A program made the translations under genes and the position numbers. Below the pieces are notes generated by a model, which saw only the letters and a program-made list of their open reading frames with translations, had not been told where the DNA came from and searched no databases. A DNA stretch of 64,000 nt, taken from Chryseobacterium sp. MYb7 (GTDB lineage Bacteria; Bacteroidota; Bacteroidia; Flavobacteriales; Weeksellaceae). The stretch covers positions 124,001 through 188,000 of the forward strand of contig NZ_PCOU01000004.1 in the NCBI RefSeq assembly GCF_002979455.1, read 5' to 3'. Positions 44,046 to 54,592 of this stretch are shown in pieces (position 1 is the first letter of the stretch; every line of letters begins with the position of its first letter).

Positions 44046-45174
44046 ATGAAAAAAAAACAAACCCTTTTTGGTTTACATTTTAAATTATAAAACGGCTATT
44101 GTTTTATTTTTTTTCCTATTTTTAAAGCATATAAGTAAAAATTTATATTTTTTTGATAAAAATAACAATGGATGGAGCTATGCAGATTGGCTCATCAATT
44201 ATCAGGATGGAGGATTTAAGCGAAGAGGATTAGGAGGAACTTTTTTTATATATCTTCATGACATTACAAATATTCCTTTATATAGGATAGTCTACTTTAC
44301 TCAGTTTTCTATATATCTTATATTTTTCATTTATTTTATACTGCTTCTTTATAAAAAGAAATTATCACCATTATATTTAACTTTAATTTTTACTCCTCTT
44401 ACTTTCTTATTTTACTATTTTGATATATATATTATAGGTAGAAAAGAAATTATTTTTATTACATTATATGCTGTTTTTATTTACTATACGAGCAGTAATA
44501 ATTATCGGGGAAAAAAAGAAGTTTTAGTAATTGGACTTCTATTTTTATTTTCTTTTTTTCATGAAATAATCATTTTTTATATCCCTTATTTTATATTTTC
44601 CTTATACTATTTTGATGTTAAGAATAAGCTGAGAAAAAGTTTAGCATATTTATTGGCATGTGTTCTCCCAACAGCCTTTTTCTTTTTTATAGGATCAAAA
44701 ATAAATAATGGTAAATCTTTGCAGATATTGAAAAAAAGAGGGGTTGTATTGTCAAAAGGTAATATTTTTGACTGGGATGAAAATCTCAATACGGGACACC
44801 AAATTATGTCGCAGATTTCAGATTATGGTTTATATGGATTAAGTTTTATAATAGTTTTTGCTGTATTTACCTATTACATCTGCACAAAAACACTCAACAG
44901 TAAAAAAATCCTATTGGGCTTTATATTTTGTTGTATCATTACAATCCCTTTATTTATTAATGCAATTGACTGGGGAAGATGGCTTCATATACACTTTATG
45001 ATGTTGTTGTTATTTTTAACCTCTATTTTACCAACCCAAAATCTGGAAAAGAGTGAAATAATACTAAACAAAGAATTTTTCATCAGTCTTTTGATTGTAC
45101 TTTTGTTATCTGTTTTTCATGTAAGACACTGTCAGTTTGGATTTCTATTCAATTTAATTAATAACCAACCCTGA
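44046..45174 (+). CDS. Multi-pass membrane protein with DGGFKRRG motif; start behind an A9 tract
   Basis: About 368 residues are readable from a TTG at 44068, with roughly nine to ten hydrophobic segments. The best ATG (44046) is followed by nine A and is out of frame. With eight A the frame would read MKKNKPFLVYILNYK straight into the gene, so the A tract may switch expression or be a sequencing indel. The first loop has DWLINYQDGGFKRRG and later GKSLQILKKRGVVLS and DWGRWLHIH. The same motifs recur in the 57113-58243 gene. The fold is reminiscent of polytopic glycan enzymes, but no family is recognised. Confidence 0.65.
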
Positions 45175-45246
45175 GACGTGTATTTTTATTTATACTTTAT
45201 TAAACTCCTGGAAATTTTCGTTAAATTCGTGTAAAATAAAATTTTG

Positions 45247-45927
45247 ATGAATATTCTTTTATTAGAAGATGATCTCATTCTATCTGCAGAGCTATGCAGA
45301 TTTTTAGAATCCAATAATTTTAATTGTGATAAGATTTATGACGGGGAAACTTTTCTCCGCCAGATAAAAAATAATACTTACGATCTGTATCTGCTGGATA
45401 TTAATGTCCCTAAAATAAATGGACTTGATGTCTGTCAGACGATTCGTTCTTTTGATAAAAATACTCCAATCATTATCATTTCTGCCTATGGAGATATTTC
45501 AGATAAAAAAGATGCATTCACCCGATTGGCTGATGATTATCTTGTAAAGCCATTTCAGTTTGAAGAACTTCTTTTAAGAATCAATTCTTTACTGAGACGG
45601 AAAGCTCCTTCTGATAATTCCGATCAGGAGATCATAAGAATTGACGATCTTATTATCAACAAAACAGAACAGAAGGTCTATCGCGGAGGAAATGAAATAA
45701 CCCTTACCCTAAAAGAATTTCAGCTGCTGGTTTACCTTGCAGAAGCCCAGGGAAGAACAGTTTCCAAGCAACAGATTACAGAACATGTATGGGAACACAA
45801 TTTTAATACAAATACCAATACCGTAGAAGTTTATATCAATTTCCTGAGGAAAAAGATTGATAAAGATTTTAAAATAAAACTGATCCATACCCGTTCTGGA
45901 TTCGGATATTACTTAAGCCCATTATAA
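45247..45927 (+). CDS. OmpR-family response regulator
   Basis: 226 residues from ATG 45247 (a TTG just before it is less likely). The receiver domain has the acidic pair ED near residue 8, phospho-acceptor D51 (YLLDINVP) and lysine in DDYLVKPF. The C-terminal winged helix (LTLKEFQLLVYLAEAQGRTVSKQQI, key LKEFQLL; VYINFLRKKI) binds DNA. It is followed with no gap by its sensor kinase, then the efflux operon it probably controls. Confidence 0.92.
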   Translation: MNILLLEDDLILSAELCRFLESNNFNCDKIYDGETFLRQIKNNTYDLYLLDINVPKINGLDVCQTIRSFDKNTPIIIISAYGDISDKKDAFTRLADDYLVKPFQFEELLLRINSLLRRKAPSDNSDQEIIRIDDLIINKTEQKVYRGGNEITLTLKEFQLLVYLAEAQGRTVSKQQITEHVWEHNFNTNTNTVEVYINFLRKKIDKDFKIKLIHTRSGFGYYLSPL

Positions 45928-47292
45928 ATGTCTTTAAAAAGAAAGATAGCTTTAACGATCAGTATCGCCTTTTCATTACTTTTTGGAATGGTGATGGCCG
46001 TTATTTATTTATCTTTTAATGATTTCAGAAGGGATGAATTTAAAGAACGATTCAGACAGCGACTTGAATTTACTTCCCATTTTATCTCAAAATCGAAAGA
46101 CTTTGAAGAAGAGGCTCCGGTTTTCTTCAACGAAAATTCTGATAACATTCTTTTGAATGAAAAGATTTTAATTTTCAATGAGAAAAAAGAATTGATCTAC
46201 AGCACTATCAAAGACCGGAATGTCACCTGGGATAGTGCAATGCTTAAAGAGCTGGATAAAAAGAAGATCATCTATACGGAAAAAACTATTCCGGAGATCT
46301 ATGCTGCACTCAGGACCATTAACGGGGAAAACTATTATATCCTTACAAGTGCCTTTGATACCAATGGAAAATCAAAATTGGGATATCTTAAATATCTTTT
46401 AGTTACGGCCTATGTAATGAGTACGATGCTTATCGGCTTTTTCAGTTATTATTTTGTGGAAAAGTTTCTTCGCCCGCTGGAAGATCTTAACAAGGAAATT
46501 TCTGAAGTTACGGCCCATAAACTGACCACACAGATTCCTGTTGAGCAGTCCAATGATGAAGTAAGTGTTTTGGCAAAATCATTTAATACAATGATTGGAA
46601 GGCTGGATGATGTATTCCAGTCTCAAAAAGATTTTACGGCAAGTGCTTCCCATGAGATCAGAACACCTATAACAAGGATGGCTTTCCAGTTGGAGAACCT
46701 GATTAAGTTTGAAGAACATTCTCCGGAAACACTATCTTCTTTGCAGCAAATTCAGAGAGATGTGTACCAGTTGTCGGATTTGACGAATTCACTTTTATTG
46801 CTTACAAAATTTGATAAAGAAAATATCCAGAGTATTTATGAAGAAGTGAGGATTGATGAAGCCATCTTTGAAGCTTTTGAAGCGGTAGAGAAAAGTTATC
46901 CACAACTTAAACTGGATTTCATGATTAATGAAGACAGTTCAGAAAATGCTTTTTTGACCATAAAAGGGATTCAGTCGCTATTGGTGATCGTGTTTATTAA
47001 TTTGTTTAAAAATGCAGCCGTATATTCAGATAATTCCGAAGTGAACGTTTTGATTACAGAAACCAACGAAAATCTGTCCATTGAAGTTATTTCTCACGGA
47101 AATACCATTACTGAAGAAGAGCAGACGAAATTGTTTGAAGCTTTTACAAGAGGAAATAATGCTCAGAATATATCCGGATCAGGTCTTGGTCTTAGAATTG
47201 TGAAAAGAATCCTGGAATATCACGATGCTGATATCATATATTCTTCTCCTGAAGATTATATTAATAAATTTACCCTGTTTTTTAAAAAATAG
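45928..47292 (+). CDS. Sensor histidine kinase
   Basis: 454 residues. Two membrane segments (about 8-28 and 155-178) flank a ~125-residue periplasmic sensor. A HAMP region follows, then the H box ASHEIRTP with H242 and the ATPase part with NLFKNA (N box) and GSGLGLRIVKRI (G box). Starts immediately after the regulator stop. By position it probably senses the efflux substrate, perhaps a metal. Confidence 0.92.
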   Translation: MSLKRKIALTISIAFSLLFGMVMAVIYLSFNDFRRDEFKERFRQRLEFTSHFISKSKDFEEEAPVFFNENSDNILLNEKILIFNEKKELIYSTIKDRNVTWDSAMLKELDKKKIIYTEKTIPEIYAALRTINGENYYILTSAFDTNGKSKLGYLKYLLVTAYVMSTMLIGFFSYYFVEKFLRPLEDLNKEISEVTAHKLTTQIPVEQSNDEVSVLAKSFNTMIGRLDDVFQSQKDFTASASHEIRTPITRMAFQLENLIKFEEHSPETLSSLQQIQRDVYQLSDLTNSLLLLTKFDKENIQSIYEEVRIDEAIFEAFEAVEKSYPQLKLDFMINEDSSENAFLTIKGIQSLLVIVFINLFKNAAVYSDNSEVNVLITETNENLSIEVISHGNTITEEEQTKLFEAFTRGNNAQNISGSGLGLRIVKRILEYHDADIIYSSPEDYINKFTLFFKK

Positions 47293-47297
47293 AAGTA

Positions 47298-47330
47298 AAA
47301 GCAACTGAATCCAAAAACAGCTGCTTTTTT
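47298..47330 (+). terminator. Weak terminator after the sensor kinase
   Basis: GCAACTG/CAGCTGC arms with one mismatch, followed by T6. It separates the two-component pair from the efflux operon, which begins 180 bases on. Confidence 0.45.
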
Positions 47331-47509
47331 GTTAAACTATAGATTGAATTTTTAACATAAAATTCAACATTTGGGGAAAAATATACTTTATTTCTTCGTT
47401 AAATTTTCTTTGAAACGGTCTGTTTAAGCCTATTTTAATATTTTTTTAAGCGTCATTTAAGTTTCTTTTAATCGCATCAAAGCAATTTTGTATTTTAAAA
47501 AGAAAAATA

Positions 47510-48751
47510 ATGAACAGAATTGCAGTGCTGTGCCTCGCCGTTTCCTCATTCGCGGCGGCACAACAGCAGATGTCTCTTTTGGAATGCGAAGAAGCTTTTC
47601 AGAAGAACAACCTTCAGCTGCTCGCCGAACAATACAACATCAATATGGCTGATGCGGATATTCTGCAGGCCAAAATCTGGCAATTACCCCAATTGAGCGG
47701 ACAGGTCAATGCTTATAACCCCAAGGACAAAAAGGTTTTTGATATAGCACACTCAAAAGGAGCGGGTGTTACACAGTTGATCTATATGGGTGGTAAAAAG
47801 AAAAATGAAATTGCTTTTGCCAAATCCAATAAAGAATTGGCTCAGCTTCAGTTTTCGCAACTGCTGGTGGATTTAAGATCCCAGCTTCGTTCTGCCTATT
47901 TCAATCTTTACTACGAAAAATTAAAACTGGAAAATACCAACAGGCAATTAGGATATATGAATGATCTTTTAAATGCCTATCGTGTACAATCGGCAAAAGG
48001 AAATGTTTCCCTTAAAGATGCCGTAAGGTTACAGAGCATAGTAATTCAGCTGAACCATGATAAACTGGAGATAAATAAAAATATTCTGGATTTTGAACAG
48101 AACCTAAAAGTTTTAACAGGAGTTTCAGAAGAAATAGAACCAACGATGTCTGAAACTGAAGCTAAGGAAGCCCTGGCAGCACAGCCTTTCGGTGATGAAA
48201 ATGAACTGAAAAGTAAAGCGCTGGAAAATAATGCTGACTACCAGTACAATTTGAAACTAATAGATAACAGTAAGCTGTATGCACAGTGGCAAAAGTCATT
48301 GAATGTACCGGATCTTACCGTAGGGGCTGCATGGGATCAGGCTGGAGGAACTTTTAATAATGAAACGAATCTGACGTTAGGAATTCCTTTGCCTTTATGG
48401 AAAGCCAATCAGGGGAATGTGGTAAAAGCCAACTATGCCATTCAGCAGTATCAAAAAAATGCAGACTTTCAAAAACTGACCCTTGAAACGAAAGTTCAAG
48501 CTGCCTATAAAGTCTGGAAAGCACAATATGACCAGCTTCAGGATGTGAAAACCACAGATCTTCAGAATATGGAACTTGTTTACAATGGAATGCTCACCAA
48601 TTTCAGAAAAGGAAATGTCAATCTGATTGAATTCACAGACTTTATGGACAGCTACAGAGAGACAGCCCTTCAGATCTATGATATGAAAAATGAAATCATG
48701 CAGGCGGCAGAACAGCTTAATCAACTAATACAAACGAAAATCTTCTATTAA
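47510..48751 (+). CDS. TolC-family outer membrane efflux protein
   Basis: 413 residues with a short signal peptide (MNRIAVLCLAVSSFAAAQ) and long alternating helices typical of outer-membrane factors (LQLLAEQYNINMADADILQAKI, key QYNINMADADI; YRETALQIYDMKNEIMQAAEQLNQL, key YRETALQIYD). It forms the exit duct of the tripartite pump encoded with the next two genes. The CzcC-like arrangement fits metal efflux. Confidence 0.88.
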   Translation: MNRIAVLCLAVSSFAAAQQQMSLLECEEAFQKNNLQLLAEQYNINMADADILQAKIWQLPQLSGQVNAYNPKDKKVFDIAHSKGAGVTQLIYMGGKKKNEIAFAKSNKELAQLQFSQLLVDLRSQLRSAYFNLYYEKLKLENTNRQLGYMNDLLNAYRVQSAKGNVSLKDAVRLQSIVIQLNHDKLEINKNILDFEQNLKVLTGVSEEIEPTMSETEAKEALAAQPFGDENELKSKALENNADYQYNLKLIDNSKLYAQWQKSLNVPDLTVGAAWDQAGGTFNNETNLTLGIPLPLWKANQGNVVKANYAIQQYQKNADFQKLTLETKVQAAYKVWKAQYDQLQDVKTTDLQNMELVYNGMLTNFRKGNVNLIEFTDFMDSYRETALQIYDMKNEIMQAAEQLNQLIQTKIFY

Positions 48752-48752
48752 A

Positions 48753-49841
48753 ATGATGAAAACATATATTATCCCCACATTGATGGTCCTTTCATTAATG
48801 GCCTGTTCCAAAAAAGAGGAAGAGAAAAATATTCACGCCAAAAAAGGATTTGAACTGAGTAACACGATGCTCAATTCTATTTCTTTAGCAAAAGTTGAAA
48901 AAAAGAATATAGAAGATGAATACAGCTTTTACGGGAAGATCTCTGCAGATAAAAACAGTTATATAGACGTTTATCCGCTGGTAGGAGGAAATGTGATGAG
49001 TGTGAATGTAGAATTGGGTGACTATGTGAAAAAAGGGCAGGTACTGGCAACCATAAGAAGTACTGAGCTTGCAGAAATTCAAAAAGATGTTAGCGATGCA
49101 AAAACAGATCTGGTAGTGGCTAAAAATAATCTTCGTGTCTCGAAAGAGCTCTATGAAGGAAAGCTGAATACAGAAAGAGATGTCCTGGAAGCCAAAAGCC
49201 AGCTGCAAAAAGCCGAAGACCAGCTGCAGAGAGCTACAGCGGTAAGCACAGTTTATAACGTGAGAACCGGAAATATATACAGTGTTGTAGCACCTATCAA
49301 CGGTTATATTGTTCAAAAAAGTATCAATAAAGATATGCAGCTGAGAAGTGATAGAAGCGAAAATATTTTTGATGTTGCCAATACCACTAATGTATGGGCC
49401 ATCATGAATGTCAACGAATCTGATATTGATAAAATTAACCTTGGAATGAAAGCTCAGGTATCCACACTTTCTTATCCGGATAAAATTTTTGACGGAAAAA
49501 TTGATAAAATATTCAAAATTATTGATCCGCAAACCAATGCTATGCAGGCAAGAGTTGTATTAGATAATGCCAACGGACTGCTGATTCCAGACAGTAAAGC
49601 TACTATAAAAGTTTCCAGTCTGGAAAACAATAGTACATTGGGTGTTCCATCCAAAGCCGTGATCTTTGATGATAATAAGAGTTTTGTGGTGATTTTTAAA
49701 TCCAGAACAGATGTGAAAATCAGAGAAATCAAAGTTTTAAAACAGGTAGGGGAGGTCACCTATATTGCAGAAGGTCTGAAAGAAGGAGAAGAAGTGATTA
49801 CCAACAACCAACTGCTGATCTACCGTTCACTGAACAGCTAG
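48753..49841 (+). CDS. Efflux RND periplasmic adaptor lipoprotein (CzcB/CusB type)
   Basis: 362 residues. Lipoprotein signal ends LSLMAC. A lipoyl-like half (VNVELGDYVKKGQVLATI), a coiled-coil hairpin (VAKNNLRVSKELYEGKL...), the second lipoyl half (VVAPINGYIVQKSINKD) and a beta-barrel make it a membrane fusion protein linking pump and TolC. One base separates it from the TolC gene stop, so the genes are co-transcribed. Confidence 0.9.
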   Translation: MMKTYIIPTLMVLSLMACSKKEEEKNIHAKKGFELSNTMLNSISLAKVEKKNIEDEYSFYGKISADKNSYIDVYPLVGGNVMSVNVELGDYVKKGQVLATIRSTELAEIQKDVSDAKTDLVVAKNNLRVSKELYEGKLNTERDVLEAKSQLQKAEDQLQRATAVSTVYNVRTGNIYSVVAPINGYIVQKSINKDMQLRSDRSENIFDVANTTNVWAIMNVNESDIDKINLGMKAQVSTLSYPDKIFDGKIDKIFKIIDPQTNAMQARVVLDNANGLLIPDSKATIKVSSLENNSTLGVPSKAVIFDDNKSFVVIFKSRTDVKIREIKVLKQVGEVTYIAEGLKEGEEVITNNQLLIYRSLNS

Positions 49842-49910
49842 TCTTATTAAACCATTAAGAATATTTACATTTTTCTTTAACGGCTTTTTTAGGTCATCAA
49901 TTTATCTATC

Positions 49911-52900
49911 ATGAATAAATTCATAAAAAATATAATCGCTTTTTCATTAAAAAATAAAGCATTTACCTTTATCTGGGTAGCGATTTTAGCCATCTCCGGT
50001 TTTATAAGCTTCAAAAATATGCCTATTGAAGCTTTTCCGGATGTAACCAATACCCAGATTGTAATCATCACTCAATGGAATGGGCGTAGTGCAGAAGAAG
50101 TAGAACGCTTTGTCACTACCCCCATCGAATTGGCGATGAGCCCGGTTCAGAAAAAGACAAGTGTGAGGAGTACCACCATGTTTGGGCTTTCCATTGTTAA
50201 AATTCTGTTTGACGACGGGGTGGACGATACTTTTGCCAGAAATCAGGTCAATAACCAGTTAAGAACCATTAGCCTTCCTGATGAGGTAGACCCCGAAGTA
50301 CAGCCACCCTACGGGCCAACCGGTGAAATCTTCAGATATACCCTGGAAAGTAAAACAAAAGATTCCCGAACCCTGCTTACCCTGCAAAACTGGGTGATAG
50401 ACCGTGCTTTAAGAGGAGTTCCTGGTGTTGCAGATATCAATGTTTTCGGAGGACAGGATAAAGTTTTTGAACTCAGTATCGATCCAAGAGCATTAGATAA
50501 ATACAATCTGACTCCGCTTCAGGTATATGATGCTGTCACAAAAAGTAACCTGAATGTAGGAGGGGATGTGATTGAAAAAAATGGACAGGCCTATGTGGTA
50601 AGAGGAATTGGTCTCGTAAAATCAGTAGCAGATATCGGAAATATTACCATTCAGAATGACAGTGGAAACCCAGTTTTGGTAAAAAATGTAGCAGAAGTTC
50701 ATGAGAGCTCTATGCCTAGAGTAGGGCAGGCCGCTTTGAATCATCATGACGATACGGTAGAAGGAATTGTTGTCATGAGAAAAGGAGAGAACCCAAGAGA
50801 AGTATTAATAGGAGTAAAGGCTAAAATCAAAGAGCTTAACGAGAAAGTACTTCCGAAAGATGTCAAGATGGTTACTTTCTATGACCGCGACAATCTGATG
50901 GATTTCACTACCCACACCGTAATGCATAACCTTATTGAAGGAATTGTACTGGTAACGGTAATCGTTTTAATCTTTATGGCAGACTGGAGAACAACCCTGA
51001 TTGTTTCCATCATCATCCCTCTGTCCTTGCTGTTTGCCTTTTTATGTTTAAAACTGGCCGGGATGAGTGCCAACCTGCTTTCATTAGGAGCGGTAGACTT
51101 TGGAATTATCATTGACGGAGCCGTCGTCATGGTGGAAGGCCTCTTCGTTATGCTCGACCATAAAGCGAAACGATACGGAATGGAGAAGTTTAATAAACTG
51201 GCAAAGGGTGGCTGGATCAAACAGACCGGAACCGGATTAGGAAAAGCAATCTTCTTTTCAAAATTAATTATTATCACCTCTCTGATTCCTATCTTCTCAT
51301 TTCAGAAAGTGGAAGGGAAAATGTTTTCTCCTTTGGCTTTTACATTAGGGTTTGCACTAATGGGAGCTTTGATATTCACGTTAACATTGGTTCCTGTTCT
51401 TTCCCATATTCTTTTAAATAAAAACGTAAGAGAAAAAAATAACCCGTTTGTTAACTTCTGGGACAGAATCGTTCTGAAAGGCTTTAATTTAACATTTAAG
51501 CATAAAAAAACTAGTATGATTGTCGCGATCTCTTTCCTGGCAGTCACTTTATTTTCAGGTAAATTTCTTGGGACAGAATTCCTTCCTCAGCTGAATGAAG
51601 GTTCATTGTGGATTACTGCTGAAATGCCGATGAGTTCCTCGCTAAAAGAATCTCTGAAAACGGCAGACCTTTTAAAGAAAGACATTATGAGCTTCTCGGA
51701 AGTGACAGATGTCTTGGCACAAACGGGAAGAAGTAATGACGGAACGGATCCCAACGGATTTGGATTCGTACAGTTTGCCGTAAACCTTAAGCCAAGGGAA
51801 GAATGGAAACGCAAAATTACTTATGATGAACTCATCAATGAAATTGACAAAAAGCTAAGAAGCTATCAGGGGATTACTTTCAATTATTCCCAACCTATTT
51901 CGGATAACGTAGCAGAAGCGGTAGCTGGTTTTAAAGCCGAAAACGGAATCAAAATCTATGGTGACAATCTGGAAACCCTGGACAAATTAGCTCATGAAGT
52001 TTTATTAAAGATTAAAGACGTAAAAGGAGTTAAAGATCCTGGAATTATTAAAAATATCGGCCAGCCGGAAGTAAGTGTTGTTTTGGATAGAGATAAAATG
52101 GCAGCTTACGGAGTAATGCCTGCGGATGCACAAGCAGTATTGGAAATGGCTTTTGGAGGAAAAACCGCTTCAGAAATGTTTGACGGGGAAAGAAAATTCC
52201 CGATCCGCCTTCGTTATTCTCAGGAATACAGAACCAATGAAAATGATATTGCCGCTTTGATGGTGCCTACACAGGATGGAGCAAAGATACCTCTAAAAGA
52301 AATAAGTACCATCGTTAAAGATAACGGAGCCGCATTTATTTACAGAGATAATATCAAACGATATATTGGAGTTAAATTTTCCATTCGTGACCGGGATTTG
52401 GGAAGTACAATTGCCGATGCTCAGAAAAAAGTGGAGACAATTGAACTTCCGGACGGTTATTCTGTAGGATGGACAGGTCAGTTTGAAAACCAACAGCGTG
52501 CGTCGCACAGGTTGGCACAGGTAGTGCCGGTGAGTATCCTGATGATTTTCTTCCTGTTGTTTATTCTGTTTGGAAATATGAAAGATTCTCTTCTGGTATT
52601 AGCAAATGTACCCTTTGCTCTGATTGGTGGAATTATCGCCTTGCATGTTACCGGAATCAATTTTGGAATTTCTGCAGGAGTAGGTATGATTGCCCTTCTG
52701 GGAATTTGTATCCAGAATGGGGTAATTCTTATCACGGAGTTTCATCAAAATGTTAAAGACGGAATGGATATAGACACAGCAATATTCAGCGGGGTAAAAT
52801 CCAGAACCAGACCTGTAATTATGACAGCTCTTATGGCTTCTATCGGATTGATGCCGGCAGCCTTGTCTACAGGAATCGGGTCGGAATCTCAAAAACCTCT

Positions 52901-53009
52901 GGCAATTGTTATTATTGGAGGATTGATTACTGCAACAGTACTTACTCTGCTTATTTTCCCGATTATCTTCTGGATTTTCAACAGAACGAAAAAGCTCAGC
53001 CAAATTTAA
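49911..53009 (+). CDS. Heavy-metal-type RND efflux permease (CzcA/CusA family)
   Basis: 1,032-residue inner-membrane proton antiporter. N-terminal NKAFTFIWVAILAISGFISFKNMPIEAFPDVTN (key MPIEAFPDVTN) and the TM4 signature LGAVDFGIIIDGAVVMVEG match the heavy-metal-efflux RND branch, which uses DFG...DGAVVMVE rather than the multidrug form. Two periplasmic halves with internal similarity and 12 expected membrane segments. Works with the preceding adaptor and TolC-like duct. Substrate (Cu, Co/Zn/Cd, Ni) is not resolved. Confidence 0.93.
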   Translation: MNKFIKNIIAFSLKNKAFTFIWVAILAISGFISFKNMPIEAFPDVTNTQIVIITQWNGRSAEEVERFVTTPIELAMSPVQKKTSVRSTTMFGLSIVKILFDDGVDDTFARNQVNNQLRTISLPDEVDPEVQPPYGPTGEIFRYTLESKTKDSRTLLTLQNWVIDRALRGVPGVADINVFGGQDKVFELSIDPRALDKYNLTPLQVYDAVTKSNLNVGGDVIEKNGQAYVVRGIGLVKSVADIGNITIQNDSGNPVLVKNVAEVHESSMPRVGQAALNHHDDTVEGIVVMRKGENPREVLIGVKAKIKELNEKVLPKDVKMVTFYDRDNLMDFTTHTVMHNLIEGIVLVTVIVLIFMADWRTTLIVSIIIPLSLLFAFLCLKLAGMSANLLSLGAVDFGIIIDGAVVMVEGLFVMLDHKAKRYGMEKFNKLAKGGWIKQTGTGLGKAIFFSKLIIITSLIPIFSFQKVEGKMFSPLAFTLGFALMGALIFTLTLVPVLSHILLNKNVREKNNPFVNFWDRIVLKGFNLTFKHKKTSMIVAISFLAVTLFSGKFLGTEFLPQLNEGSLWITAEMPMSSSLKESLKTADLLKKDIMSFSEVTDVLAQTGRSNDGTDPNGFGFVQFAVNLKPREEWKRKITYDELINEIDKKLRSYQGITFNYSQPISDNVAEAVAGFKAENGIKIYGDNLETLDKLAHEVLLKIKDVKGVKDPGIIKNIGQPEVSVVLDRDKMAAYGVMPADAQAVLEMAFGGKTASEMFDGERKFPIRLRYSQEYRTNENDIAALMVPTQDGAKIPLKEISTIVKDNGAAFIYRDNIKRYIGVKFSIRDRDLGSTIADAQKKVETIELPDGYSVGWTGQFENQQRASHRLAQVVPVSILMIFFLLFILFGNMKDSLLVLANVPFALIGGIIALHVTGINFGISAGVGMIALLGICIQNGVILITEFHQNVKDGMDIDTAIFSGVKSRTRPVIMTALMASIGLMPAALSTGIGSESQKPLAIVIIGGLITATVLTLLIFPIIFWIFNRTKKLSQI

Positions 53010-53032
53010 TTTATCTTTCATTTATATTAGTA

Positions 53033-53065
53033 AGAAGCGCGGAAAACAAAGTTTTCCGCGCTTCT
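53033..53065. terminator. Perfect 15-bp hairpin between convergent genes
   Basis: AGAAGCGCGGAAAAC-AAA-GTTTTCCGCGCTTCT. It lies between the RND stop (53009) and the DUF4394 gene stop (53093). It lacks a strong T run but is very stable; a bidirectional terminator or 3' stability element. Confidence 0.7.
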
Positions 53066-53092
53066 CGATTATTGAAATAAAATAGGATGAGT

Positions 53093-54592
53093 TTAAAAAC
53101 CTAATCCCAGGGTAAAAGCTTTTACGGTATTTGGGTAATCAGAAACAGAAGTGGCTGCTCCTGTTGTCGTATTGATAGAGTAAATTTTTGTAGATGAACC
53201 TACTGATGCCATTAAGTAAGCCTTTTGGCTCATACTTCCAATATCAAAACCATTAGCATTGGTAATGTTGATTCCTAAAGAACCTGTTTCAGCCAAAGTT
53301 CCGTTATTGGGAGGATTTTGCTGATACAATTTATCTGTATTATGATCAATGACAAATAGGGTAGTTGAGGTAGCTCCAGCAAAGTTGTTAGTGTAGGCAG
53401 CTGCGCTTATCATCGGACTTCCCGGATTTAATGCAAGATCTACGGCTGCAATTGTTCCGTCATTAGGATTGAGACGGAGATTTTGTCCTGTATTACTCAC
53501 GACTCTTATTCTGTCCACAGTGGGATTAAAGTCAAATCCGAAATCAGTTCCGGAAAGTAAGGTTGAGAATGGAGACGCTCCCACAGCAGTAGCAGCACCT
53601 GTACCTAAATTGATCGTATACATTCTGCTTGAGCTTCCCAAAGCATACAATTGTCCGTTGGCAGGACGGAAATCTATTCCTAAAATATTCTCACCACTTT
53701 GTAATCCTGCTATTGTTTTTGAAACAGGCATAGGACTGTTTGGATTGAAAATTTGAAGATTATTTGAATTATCAATCGCATAAGCTACCGGTTCTGTTGG
53801 GATGGCAATATCAATAATTGGCTGTTGGAGGGAACCAATATAGGTTGCTTTGCCATTATTCAGATCCAGAATATGAAGTTTTTCATTTAAAGATAATAGA
53901 GCAGTGCTGTTATCATATTTGATGTCAAAAGCACACTGTCCTGTAAAAGTCGTTCCAAGATTTCCAACCTCTACTAAAGTTCCATTGTTGGGAGGATCCT
54001 GTTTGTATAATTTTCCCAGCATCGGATCAATATCATATAACACAGTAGTAGAAGCTCCTGCTTTACTGTTGGTATAAGCTAATCCGGTTATGGAAGGGTT
54101 TACTGTTCCGTTAATATTGATATCCGTAGCAGCAACAGCTCCCGTTTCCGGATGTAAACGCAGATTTTGCCCGGTATTACTCACTAAACGGATTCTGTCA
54201 ACTGTTGGATTGAAATCAATAGAAGCAATTGTTCCTGCTATAGAAGGGATAAATGCTGTTGAACCTACCATTCTTGCTGAAGCATTGGAGGTATTGATAA
54301 TATATAACTTGCTTGCATTGGATAACGCGTATAATTCTCCTGTAGCAGGTCTGAAATCTATGCTTAGTAATTTTTCTCCTGAAGTAATACCTGTTACAGC
54401 TGTTTTTGAAGTGAAAGTTTTTGGATTGTTGGAATTAAAATAAACGAGCTCATTCATAGTTGTTATTCCATATACCATAAGATCCGGACCCTGAGGTATA
54501 TTTTCTGACATCATGTTTTCATCTGAATTATCACATGAAAACAGGGTTACAATGGCTATCAGAGCCCAAAATAGGTGTAGTAGTTTTCTCAT
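53093..54592 (-). CDS. DUF4394-domain lipoprotein
   Basis: 499 residues. Lipoprotein signal ends TLFSC (about residue 20). Two ~235-residue DUF4394 units follow. Each has GEKLLSIDFRPATGELYAL or its variant, IDFNPTVDRIRLVSNTGQNLRL, LYKQDPPNNGTLVEVG and a closing beta-propeller-like strand set. The units are clearly duplicated (for example FNPTVDRIR appears in both). Probably a surface-exposed beta-propeller; function unknown. Confidence 0.85.
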   Translation of the reverse strand: MRKLLHLFWALIAIVTLFSCDNSDENMMSENIPQGPDLMVYGITTMNELVYFNSNNPKTFTSKTAVTGITSGEKLLSIDFRPATGELYALSNASKLYIINTSNASARMVGSTAFIPSIAGTIASIDFNPTVDRIRLVSNTGQNLRLHPETGAVAATDININGTVNPSITGLAYTNSKAGASTTVLYDIDPMLGKLYKQDPPNNGTLVEVGNLGTTFTGQCAFDIKYDNSTALLSLNEKLHILDLNNGKATYIGSLQQPIIDIAIPTEPVAYAIDNSNNLQIFNPNSPMPVSKTIAGLQSGENILGIDFRPANGQLYALGSSSRMYTINLGTGAATAVGASPFSTLLSGTDFGFDFNPTVDRIRVVSNTGQNLRLNPNDGTIAAVDLALNPGSPMISAAAYTNNFAGATSTTLFVIDHNTDKLYQQNPPNNGTLAETGSLGINITNANGFDIGSMSQKAYLMASVGSSTKIYSINTTTGAATSVSDYPNTVKAFTLGLGF

